Shown one piece after another: positions 13,692 to 24,700 of a stretch of DNA of 64,000 nt; the first letter of the stretch is position 1, and every line of letters begins with the position of its first letter. This DNA is from Cardiocondyla obscurior (taxonomy: Eukaryota; Arthropoda; Insecta; Hymenoptera; Formicidae). The DNA lies in the NCBI RefSeq assembly GCF_019399895.1, contig NC_091864.1:12812001-12876000 (forward strand), in the 5' to 3' direction. Below the pieces are notes generated by a model, which saw only the letters and a program-made list of their open reading frames with translations, searched no databases and was not told where the DNA came from. Both the position numbers and the translations under genes were made by a program.

Positions 13692-15021
13692 ATGTTATTT
13701 TTATCACTGACAGTGGTACAGATTCGTAGAATGTCTTTATTAATCCGAAGATGCAAATTCGACAGTTATTGGCGATATCTGAAGCTTGTTAATCGAATAC
13801 AGTGTCACGAACTTCATGCTAGATCGTTAACAAACTTTGTGTTTGCTTTGCGAACATTTTGCAATACACACGTGAGATTGAACATTGTAGGTAACGAGAC
13901 GAAAAAGTTTTTAGATTATCTCACGAATGAATACAAAAACCAATCTTGGAGGGACAATAACTTCATCAATTTTATCAATTTAAATAGTTCTTGTGATTTG
14001 CTGAAGGAGAGGATTCAACTTGTTGAAAATATTCAGAATTTGCATGAATTAGGTAAATGGAGTATGACTGTTACAATTGACACTGTTCACAGTAATTTAA
14101 TAAATTTCCTTTATAGGGCAGCAGGATAAAGAGATGGAAAAATTAGTGGCTGAAGAAGAAGCTTTGTATATAAAGCAGCTAAATGAGCTTGACGAAAGAT
14201 TATTGGATGAAATACTGGCAAACCTGTACAAAGAATCATACAGTAGCATTATTATTGAGTTAACAGCTGGTGTAGGTGGTCAGGAAGCAATGCTGTTTGT
14301 TAAAGATTTATACAATATGTATATAGGCTATTCTAAGTACTTAGGCTTGAATGCTGAAGTGATTGACATAGAATTTACTGATAACATGGGGATTAGACAT
14401 GCTAGTATAGCAATATCTGGTGCCCAATTAGATAAGTTTCGATATGAGGGTGGTGTACATCGGGTACAGCGAGTACCAGTTACAGAACGCCTAGGCAGAG
14501 TACATACTAGTACAGTTTCAGTAGCAGTTTTGCCAGTACCATCTGAAATACAGATTACAATTAATGAAAAAGATTTAAAAATAGAAACAAAGAGATCGTC
14601 TGGTGCAGGTGGTCAACATGTGAACACTACAGATTCTGCAGTAAGGATAACACATTTGCCAAGCAAGCTGAGTGCTTCTTGTGAAACACAAAGATCACAA
14701 GTTAAGAATAAAAAGGTAGCAATGGACAAACTCAAAAGTCTGCTATATCAGCAGCAATTAAACAAGCAAACGTCATTCTTGAGCGAGTTACGACAGAAAC
14801 AAATGGGAATGGGATTCAGAAATGAAAAAATTAGAACTTATAATTATAACCAAGATCGCGTGACTGATCACAGATTGGATCAGAATGGGACTCTGTACAA
14901 CTTAACAGAGTTTATGCAGGGTGGAGCAGCTCTAGAAAAACTGGAGAATAAATTATATGATGAGATACGGAAGAAAACTCTGCTAGAAATAATTAAAAAA
15001 TTAAAAACACAATTAAAGTGA
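13692..15021 (+). CDS. MTRF1L: Mitochondrial peptide chain release factor 1-like
   Basis: Two exons, 13692-14052 and 14117-15021, separated by a 64-bp intron with GT-AG borders, give 421 residues. The protein ends mitochondrial translation at UAA/UAG by hydrolysing peptidyl-tRNA in the ribosome. Visible: a basic, Arg-rich N-terminus compatible with a mitochondrial presequence; a helical domain 1; LTAGVGGQEAMLF; the codon-reading PVT tripeptide in VQRVPVTERLGRVHTS, characteristic of RF1-type UAG/UAA readers; the catalytic GGQ in SGAGGQHVNTTDSAVRITH near residue 286; and the C-terminal NYNQDRVTDHR. A second in-frame Met at 13731 would remove 13 residues and could be the true start. The N-terminal exon is longer and less conserved than the catalytic part. 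A poly(A) signal AATAAA at 15114 follows the stop. RF1 family membership is certain; MTRF1L is preferred to ICT1-type factors because the PVT reading domain is present. Confidence 0.94.
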
Positions 15022-15554
15022 TACTAATTGTTTCTAAAACTATAATTTTTATATAAAAGATTGTATATAAGGTTTATTTTATATAGGCAAGTCACTGTAC
15101 AAAATATAATTTAAATAAACATAAAGAGAAATTAATAAACATGTGCAGATTGGCATTAATTATTTATTTTAATAATTCTTATATTAATTACATATTTTAA
15201 AGCAATTTTACTTTATCACATTAAATACAAAAGTACAAATACAATATACAAAATCCATACGTTCATAATTTTTCTAGATCCACACGTTTTCTTAACTTAT
15301 AAAAATCATGAAAAATGTCATAATTATTTTATGCATGTTTTTTTTTTTTTTTGGATTTCATATACGTTCTTTTTAGCCAGCTTTAAGCAGATTGCACACG
15401 CAATATTGCTATCTGAAGAGACTTCAGTATGCAGCACAATAGCAATCCGATCAAAAATTGTATTCATTAAAATAATCTTAACTTATCTGTACGTAATTTT
15501 AAAATAGGGACTTTTGTACTTGTGCAGATATGCGAATTTTGAAACGACTACTTA
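15022..15554. terminator. Convergent 3' regions of release factor and HDAC1 genes
   Basis: Plus-strand AATAAA at 15114-15119 and minus-strand signal (TTTATT on plus) at 15163-15168 lie only about 50 bp apart. The two transcripts therefore probably end close together or overlap slightly. The rest is AT-rich with a long T run near 15340; no ORF of interest. Confidence 0.5.
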
Positions 15555-18279
15555 TCAGAGATTAATTCCACCGTCTTTCTTTATTTCTTCATTCATGAAA
15601 TTTGGTTTGTCATCCTTTTCATTTTCTAGTGAAACAGAAATATATATTTATAATTACATTTATTAACATTAATTTTGAAAATTAAAAATTAAGTTAATAC
15701 CTTTCAGATCTGGTTTTATATCGTCGTCTTTTTTTATATTAATGTTCATAATGCGCATATCCATTTCTTGACCTTTTTCCAGACGTAATCGCTTCGTAGA
15801 TCCCTTTAACATAAAAGAAATTTTAAGATTCATAATATATATTGTCTGTAATACAGTTTAAAAAAAAAGTATTATCAGACTAAATATCAAACAATTTAAT
15901 ATAAAAGTGATTACTTTGTACAATCGATTATCTCTGCGTCCACCTTCACCTTCATCTTCACTATCGCTGTATTCATTTTCTCGTTGTATTTTTTTATCTA
16001 AATCGCGTTGGGGTAATCTTTCATCAAGATTCTTTTCCTCAATTTCTGCATCTTCAACAATAGCACCATCTTCTGGTATTGCTTGAACTTGTACGCCTGG
16101 TGCATGAGGAAGCATTCTCAAATTTTCAAACAGTCTTGTTCTATAATTATAAAAAAAAAGATTATAAATTAATTTATTTATAATGCATAAAAGAAATAAC
16201 GTAAAAATAAAAACTGCATAGAGAAATAGAAATTAAAACTTACTTAATTTTATCGAGATATTCGGAAGTGTTTTGATTTGTCATATTTGAAGGGCTAATA
16301 TGCAATTTAAAGTCAGGGCCAAAATATTCAAAATAATCATTATATGGAAGTTCATTAGCAATTTCACATCCGAGAGCCACCGATGTTTCATATGTCCAGC
16401 ATCTAGATACATTTCTAATGGTGTAACCGCCGCCTCCCACCATCAGAAAGGGTAAATTATATCTTTTCACGAATTCCACGCACTTGCCATGACCCCTCAC
16501 AGTTAAATTAAAACATCCCAATCGATCCCCTGCATTGATTAATTTCTTGTATTGGTATCAAAGTTGTGCAATTTCATCGTAATAATAGTAGCTTCGAAAA
16601 AAATGTTACCTGTTAGTGAATCTGCACCACATTGTAAAACAACAGCAGAAGGTTGAAATGTCTCCATGACTTTAGAAATAATAGGAACAAATATTGATTC
16701 GTAGCTTTCATCATCCATACCATCTCTTAAAGGTATATTAACTGCATAATATTTGCCCTGTTAATAATAATAAAAGGAGGCAATATGTTTTATAGTGCTT
16801 TAATACTTTATATAAATTATAAATATTATTTTCAAATTGTTTTTACTTTTCCTGCTCCTATATCACGAAGATCTCCTGTTCCAGGGAAATACTCGCCATA
16901 CTTATGAAACGAGACCGTCATGACTCTATCCGTTGTATAAAAGGCTTCTTCCACGCCATCACCATGATGAACGTCGATGTCAATGTACAAAACTCTTTGA
17001 TGATATTTTAGCAATTCTAAAATCCCAAGCACAATATCATTTACATAGCAAAAACCTGAAGCTTCACTTTTTTTTGCATGATGCAAACCACCACCCCAAT
17101 TGATGCAAATTTCTGAGGCTTGCTTATTGAGCTTTACAGCAGCAGCTACAGATCCACCGGCTGATAACTGACAAAACTCATACAAACCATCAAAAACAGG
17201 ACAGTCTTCTCCTACATTAACTGTAATACATAAAAAAAAATTAAAAAACTTTTTAACAATATAAATCAGACATAGTAATTATATTTAGTAATAATATCTT
17301 ACAACGTTGCATTTGCTTGTTATATTCTGCCATATTATCTGGTCGTATTGATCTCAGAAATCTAATATAATCATCACTATGGAACTTTGTCATTTCTTCT
17401 GCTGTAGCTTTATGAGGTCGCTAGAGAGTAACAAGATATAAATACATTATAAAAATCATATTTAAAATTAAATGTGTTTCATTAGAAACTTAAAGTTAAA
17501 TAAAAAATAATTTTAAAACAGTTCTTACATATATCTCCATCTTTCTGTAAAGACCATAATTTAGGAGTAGATTGTGAGTCATCCTTATACGATGTGGCTT
17601 CATAGGGTGACCTTGGCCATAATAATAATTTCCTATGTCACCTGGAAAGTGACAGAACATACATCTAAATGTATCAAGCATATAAAAAACCTCAAATATG
17701 GCATTATTAATCAATGATTTGCTCCAATGGAACTACAGTATACCGAAATACATTTGAAAATCTCTCACAACTTTTCTATAAAAAACCATATTAAATTTCA
17801 CTATATTAAACGAATTATCGATTTACACTAAAAACATCTTTCAAAAATGTAAGACAAACCGAAAAAAATAACTACATCAAAGTTTAGCTTGAGTATACGG
17901 TAACAGCAGCCTTGTATATAAGGTAATTGTGTAATTGAGACTGACGCTACGGTCGCGCGATGGCTCAGCTGAGAATCTGTCGGCTTAACGATATGAAAAT
18001 CGTATTATCGAACGTAAAGATCACGTAAATATCAATTTATTGCACTGAAACAATCACATTTGGTGCTATGCTTCGTATTTATCATCGATCGAGTGAAAAA
18101 ATGGGCGGATAACAGCCGAAATGTCGAGTAAGATTAAACAGAGGTGGTGCATGGACGTAAGCAGTACAGGCACAATACGATGAGCTTTCAAGGTGTGCTT
18201 CTGTAGTTTCACTCCGACTTTCTTGATACTCACTGTCATAGTAGTAACAGACGCGTTTCTTAAACGGCTGCATGGCCAT
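15555..18279 (-). CDS. HDAC1: Histone deacetylase 1 (Rpd3), class I
   Basis: Nine exons in transcript order: 18279-18234, 17641-17529, 17420-17303, 17220-16847, 16757-16610, 16529-16244, 16140-15915, 15803-15701, 15625-15555. They total 1485 nt, 494 residues (human HDAC1 482). The enzyme is the zinc-dependent lysine deacetylase of the Sin3, NuRD and CoREST corepressor complexes, acting in the nucleus. Landmarks: YYYDSDIGNYYYGQGHPMKP at the N-terminus; active-site histidines in GGGLHHAKKSEASGFC (about 139-140); zinc ligands in YIDIDVHHGDGVEEAFY (about D175, H177) and CGADSLTGDRLG; the transition-state tyrosine in GGGGYTIRN; and HISPSNMTNQNTSEYL. The acidic tail (YSDSEDEGEGGRR) followed by KRLRLEK is the usual class I regulatory and nuclear-localisation region. 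The start chosen, MAMQPFKKRVCYYY, has a second Met two codons later. All catalytic residues are present. Confidence 0.97.
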
Positions 18280-19187
18280 CTCCACGAGTCCTGCCCAGGT
18301 TAAAATCGGACGAAACACTTGATATAGAATTACACGAAGACCATGGATAGCAACTTAGACTGATAACTGTATTGGAGTACATGTGTTTGAATTCGCTTCG
18401 ATTCGCTTGCAGTGCTTCACAGTGCTTGCACCCTAATGGTCGAAACCAGGGAAAACTCCCCCTCTTTGAAAGATGCCAGTCAGTTTTTAGCGACGCCACC
18501 TGACCTGAGTTAGAACTAAAACCAGCCACATGACAGTGCGGGAGTAAGTCGCGCTACATTCAAATCGCAAATGACTTCAATATCGACTAGAAATCTCTAG
18601 TAATCACAGAGCGCACGTTACGCACGCGTTTTATGTTTAGGCATTAATTTAATTAATTAATTTTTTAAAGATAAATACGAAAATTATAATTGAGTGATTT
18701 AATTCAACGGATATCGCGACGTAATCACATTAGGTCCATATTCGCGATAGATCGACGTTATCGTTACATTACATTACAATGCACGTTAATATTTTTATCA
18801 CGCCGTCACCTGTGTAGAATAAAGAAAAAAAGATGCGGCGCACGAGATGTGTAAGCGGATATGGCGTTTGCTGCGACGACGGCGGCTAGCGTACGTGACT
18901 TTCTCCGTTTCGTTCCCTCCCTCGGCCGCCGAGGACGTGCGAGGTAGTGGTGAATAGCGTTCCCTCATTGTCAGTCTCGACGACCGGCACTTCGCGACAC
19001 ATCTACGCGCGCGCTTCGTGTGAAATTCGACGCACACCACGACAAGGTTACGTACGCTAGCTGCCGTCGCCGAAGCAAACGCCATGTCTGCCTTTCAGTG
19101 TTACAATTCCGCGTGTGAGATTTTAATAAGTGACAGCCCACGCGCGATCATAGCTTACTATCCGCGATTTTCACGAGTGTCCTGTGC
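18280..19187. promoter_or_regulatory. 5' region of HDAC1 and upstream DNA
   Basis: About 900 bp between the HDAC1 start and a possible plus-strand gene start. It holds the HDAC1 leader/promoter (no clear TATA box) and most of a 250-bp inverted-repeat element at about 18850-19100. The minus-strand ORF at 18798-19085 lies inside that element and is not a gene. Confidence 0.4.
18850..19100. mobile_element. Non-autonomous inverted-repeat element, copy 2 (upstream of HDAC1)
   Basis: Terminal inverted repeats of about 45-50 bp: the left arm contains GCGGATATGGCGTTTGCTG and GGCGGCTAGCGTACGTGAC; the right arm reversed contains GGCAGACATGGCGTTTGCTT and GGCAGCTAGCGTACGT. Relative to the copy at about 10.5 kb it is inverted: its right-arm interior (reversed) GGTGTGCGTCGAATTTCACA matches the left-arm interior of copy 1. 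The interior is GC-rich and non-coding. The position 5' of HDAC1 means it could contribute regulatory sequence (inference). Confidence 0.75.
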
Positions 19188-19433
19188 ATGAAGGTAGGAC
19201 CTGACAACCTGAGAGGAGGAGCAGGTCCCGGATGGACATCGGGCATCGGCGGAACAACGTTTGGGTAATTATCTTTTCTTAATTATATTAAGATAACATT
19301 AATTTTTTTTCTTTTCTTCGTAATTAATTATTATTTAAATCATATTTTGCATTGTAGTTTTTGCTTGTATGTTACAGAATATCATCGTACCATGGCATCA
19401 TCATTATCCGACTCCGCCCGCGTCGCATCTAAG
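19188..19433 (+). CDS. Possible 5' end of an unrecognised plus-strand gene (two short exons)
   Basis: An ATG at 19188 opens a frame to 19264, followed by GTAATT; a TTGTAG acceptor leads to 19358-19433, ending at AAG before a strong donor GTAAGTA. The junction is in frame and yields 51 residues, starting MKVGPDNLRGG and ending MASSLSDSARVASK. Internal Met codons allow a shorter start. I do not recognise the peptide and cannot find a convincing third exon on this strand downstream; the alpha2/delta genes occupy the other strand. Without splicing at the last donor, the frame runs on to a stop at 19565. It may be a coding start, a 5'UTR or a non-coding transcript. Confidence 0.35.
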
Positions 19434-21764
19434 GTAAGTAGTTTTTTTCTTTACAAAGGCAACGAATCAACAATAAAATATTATTGTTTTTTCAAATGTA
19501 TAATTCTGATATATAACAATATATTACAACTTGTAGAATTGTTGCCTACAGTAGAAGTACCGTAGTTAGAAAAGTAGTTAGTTTGCAAGTGGAAACTTTC
19601 TCAGCCACTTGCGGCACGAGATTCGTCTTTCTCGGCCACTTGCGGCACAGCTGACATTTTCGTTAATTTTCCTATTCGATACGATGAGAGTAAAAAATAT
19701 TCTGTAATTCGTAAAGCGAGAAAACTAATCAGCGTTGCGAAAAAGAGACAGTATTTCGAAATAAGAAGCAATAATAAAAGTAAACTTATTCTTAACACCA
19801 ATTTCTTTAGACAGGATTTTTAAACGTTCCTAATAAATGTGTGATCTAAAAGTATAAAAGTAAGATCAACAAATTAACGAGGCAATTAAACTAATATTAA
19901 TATTATACAATATTAAACGGTATAAATATATCGACAAAAAAACAAATAGAACAGCAATTGGCATTATAAGTCGTGAAATCTTTTCTTTTTTTTTTTAACA
20001 ATTTGTAGATAACGCAGAATAGAGAGAAGCCAAAAGAAACAGAACGCAGAACATATATGTGTGAGAAAAAAGTTTCAGGAAAAGAGACAGTCATAAAAGG
20101 TTCAAGTAAAGTCTAGCTTTCTCTTGAAAAGTTGTCATTTTGATACGAAAATGTTTTCGTTTTACATAGGCAAGCCGTTGAATATAGCAAATTGTAATAA
20201 ACTCTATGTAATACAAACAACATCTCCCGTTCTTCACGGAACTCTCGTACCCGTAACGAGGCGTATCCGAGAGCAGGAGTTCAGCGGTAATATGTAGAAC
20301 GTTCGGTGATTTAGTCGATAAACATACAACAAGATCTCATATTTCTCTTCTTTTTTTTTTTTTTTTTTTTTCTTTGTCTTAGCCGCGTGTCCAAAGGCAC
20401 ACACTTTTTTAAATACACACGCACGCACGCACGCACGCGCACATACGTACAGAACAGACACACATCTCAGTATAATACAGCGATATACAAAATTAACGTT
20501 TCGTAATTTTCTATAAATGTCGAGCGTCATCCCGCATCGGTTCATAATGTACAAAGCGCATATGCGAATGTATCGTAGTATATCTGTGAACATGCACATA
20601 TTTAAGTATATACGCAACCCTGCTTCGACACTAGAAAAATCTACGATCGGTATTCGTAGTCCGTTTTTCATTTCAAGAACGTTTTAAGTAATGCCTTAAG
20701 ATGCTAATACTTCCGTGATTAGTTTACAATATCTCAAGACAGTAGTTAAATTAATCTTAATTAAGAACGGACTATAAATACTAGTTTACGTCTCAACGAG
20801 TTAGAATGGAATTGTCTAGATCGAATCTAGATTATCTGGAGCTCTGTTGCATGGAGCTATCATTAAATTGTCCTATCTACATATGATGAAAATGTGAATC
20901 GATTGAAACACTTTGATCTTTCGAACGCATTCTGATGTTTAGCAAAAAAAAATTGTGTTCTGATTGTCAAAGAAACAATATTGTTTTAATAATAGATTTA
21001 GGAAAACTATTATATAAAAAAAAAGTATCAGCTATTTCAACGTTATATACTCGGTGCTAGAAGTGCCTCTAGACAGTTACGCTTATTTGAAATACATTCG
21101 ATTTTATATCCAAGATATCTATTAGATAATATTACATAATAACATATATGATATATGATACCAAAAAATACATTGCAAATGTAATTTTATTAAATATTAA
21201 GATCTAACATACTTTTTTTTATTCCTTATTTTACCGTTAAAGAATCCAATCGCTTATCTTCGATATAAATGCAAAGTTTTGGAAGAAAAATGGTCGTAGA
21301 AAAAATTAATTTCAGAAATTTCACGAAACTATTTAGTTTAAAAAAAAAACAAATTTATGATTTGTTTTAAATAGTTTCTTTTTACGCGACATAATTAAAT
21401 GCATTTAGAAAAGTCACACATTGAATCGCAATTGTTTCTCTATATCGTGATCAAAAATGTGTTAGCGAACAATTCTACGATAAGCGCATTTAATTCTGTT
21501 CATCTGTTCATTTGACGATCGATGACGATGGAGAACAATTTTGTATTTTAGCACACATTTTGATATCGATCACGTTCGCCACATTTGATTGATCGCGTAG
21601 AAATTATGGAAATCGTTCAAATATGCGCCATGTAACAATCGTAGTTATCGAACGAGACAACTGGATGTACAAATATTCACCGACGTCAGGCGTAGATCCG
21701 TTCAATATAATGAGTTTCATTGATTAGTTTGACACCAACTGTTGGCTACGAAGTCAACTTGATC
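19434..21764. other. Gene-free 2.3 kb, AT-rich
   Basis: Contains long T/A runs (around 20350), an (ACGC)n microsatellite at 20416-20441 and otherwise unremarkable AT-rich DNA. It includes the 3'UTR of the minus-strand alpha2/delta gene that ends at 21765. No coding signal seen. Confidence 0.5.
20416..20441. repeat. (ACGC)n microsatellite
   Basis: Several tandem copies of the tetranucleotide CGCA/ACGC directly after a poly-T tract (20351-20371); non-coding. Confidence 0.8.
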
Positions 21765-24700
21765 TTAGCCAAGAAAGGTATTTCTTTGAGTCAGTACACA
21801 TATCAGCAACAATATCAAGAGGAACAGATTCGATCTGATGCTTGGTGCCAAACCGCACTGATCTTTGATCTCGCTTTCGCGAGTATGCGAGCGTATACAC
21901 GATATTGGACGTTTCCTTGTAAGACCGGAAAATGCCTTCTGACAGACCAACGTGTTATTTTCATAGATTACCTCTTCAGGTTTGACGCTATGTATCGGCG
22001 ATGTCGTGTCGCCGCAATCAGTATTTACTACTACCAGAAGCATGCTAGTATTTGTAACCGGCTGCACTATATACCATCCTTGTTTACAATTTTCACCTAC
22101 GTCTCTATCGAATGAGTCGAACGAGGCATTGCGCAAATATAAGTATACCTGTAAATTTAATGCATAAATCTTAAAGTATATCCACAAGAATTTCATCAAA
22201 ATCAAAATAATAACTTATTTTAAAAGAACGTATTTATAAATATTGTAATTGTTAGGAAAGTTATCTTAAAAAAGAGCAATATTAATCATCTACAGTAAAT
22301 TTTATTATAATTACAATAATTTGTTTTTAAATTTAGACTTACCTCTTGATCACACACTTCTAGATATGTACGGTTGATCACAACATGTTGCTTAAAGAAT
22401 AATTTTTCATCTTTTGGTTCCATTGGCGGAAACATTTCTTCGTTTTCATGATAATCGTCATGAACGGCTGTTTCATCATCGCTAAGATAACTATACGCTT
22501 CCGCATCATCAGACTCTACTAAGCCTGTTTTTGCCCACACCCAAGCGATTTGACTAATCACCCATATTATTGCTTTTTGTAAATGCTTCCATGGCTGTAA
22601 TGCAATATTTTATTTTACTATTTACTGTTAGAACGCATAAAACTTCGATATATACATATAATTAGAAATAAATAAATAAATTATTATTGCAATTGAAACC
22701 TTACAGTAAGTAGAATGTTGCCAGCATTCTTGCTCGATGAAGTCTTGAAACACACCGCCTGATAATCATAAACTCTCAATTTTTCAAAGACACCATCTCG
22801 AACTAAGCTTGTCATTATCGGTCCTCTGACATCGCCGAAGAATTTACCGACATTCCTTGTTTCGTCGCCGGCAGCGATAATGTAGCCATTATTGTCAATA
22901 AGATAACATGCCCAGACATCGCCACAATGCTTATTACCATCGCAATTACCATCGCAATTAAATGTTATATTCTGAAGAAGCGCTTGCAAAGCAGTATGCT
23001 CGAATTGGAAGCCAACGACCACGGCTGGCGCCTTTTTTTCTGTAATTTTATTTTTATAGATTTAATCTTATTCTTTTACTGTGCATATAATTTAGATTCT
23101 TTCGTTTTTTATTAAGTTTTATATGAAATAATTATTAAACTTGTACAATTAGGAAAGAAATTTACGATAATTAACTTATTTAATTATTCTACTTTAAATT
23201 CGAAAACTGGAAGCAATAGATTATATTTTTATTTCGGTAAGAATTTAAATATTAACTTACTAATAAATACAGCCCGACTAGCGGTAACTATAAGAGTGCT
23301 GTTGTCTTCACTTTCGTCTTCGATTGGCACGGAAAAAACGAAACTGTCCGGATCTATATAGTATTGCTCTACCGCTCGTTTATACCAGACTTCGTCGATG
23401 GCACGAGGATATAGTTTACTGAAATGATCTTCTGGTACCGTACCCTCATCTGGGGGAAGAATATCTTGCCACCTGGTCAGCCCGCTATGTGTGGCCATAA
23501 ATGCCAGGATCACTCCGAACCGTTGTTTAAATTGCTCCCTACGAGAGAAAACACTTAAAAAATAGCGATTCAGATCATCCGCGATTTGAGCTGGCATTTA
23601 CTGGTACAAGAATCATTATATTTTAAAAATTATGCCGCTTGGTATGCAACTATACATATAAGTTATACATATCTCCAAATGCATACATAAGCTAGCAGCT
23701 CTTTTGCGCCATATGCTTTTCGAAGAAAAAATTCAAAAAGAAAAAAAAAGACGAATTATATCTGACTAAAAATAAAACATAATTTTACCATATAATAAAT
23801 AAATAAGATATTAAAAACTTGATAGAGAAAGAATTAGTTTTTTTTTTTTTCGTAGTATGGCGCAAACGAACGAATAATACTTTTAAAATAAAAATGCTAT
23901 TATAGAATAATCAAATATTCGGGAAAATCCTCTTGCTTTCGCAGTATCGCTCACGAAGCATTTCTCCTTTTCAAGCTTTTCTTCCTGAAAGATAATAATT
24001 ACCCTACGAACTAGTATGCGTCAACCTTAAAACTGAAAGATGAAAAAAAAAGCAGAAAGAAAACGGACAAAATTGTATAGCATGGTATAGGAATAATGAG
24101 TAAGTATTTTATGAAAGAGATAAAGCAAGTATAGCAAATCAATTTTAAAAACTATAAAAAATATGATCTACTTATTTTACGATAAAATTTAATATACAGA
24201 GTCTTTTTTTTAATATAAGTTGAAAAAAGAAATAAGATATAAACCTAATTATATATAATAAAATAATAAAGTTAATTTTTTTATAAAAGGTAAAATGTGG
24301 AGAAAAAAAAATGAAGGAAAAATAGAACGAAAAAGAAAAGAGCAAAAAAAATATATATATATATGAATATATAAAGAGTTAACACTCGTATTATTATATA
24401 ATATATGATACAAATGATTGATAATTAATTTGTTACTTTCTAAGAATGTAAGGTGCGTTGTGATGGAGTTACCTGGTCATCTGATTCATCAGCCTAGCTA
24501 AAGGTCTGCATGGCGTCAAAGTGGTAAGTACATTAGTTAAAAGGAATAGGTGAATTTTCTATCCTCATAGAAACAAGAGAAACATGACAGAGATAAATAT
24601 AAAAAAAACAGCTGCATAAAATAGAAAAATGAAATAGAACACAAGACGAAGTACTTGTGTGTAAAAATAAGCGCATGTAAATTTTGATTCTGATAAAACA

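Noticed and set aside
18798..19085. 95-codon ORF upstream of HDAC1
   Set aside because: Lies entirely within the inverted-repeat element (copy 2).
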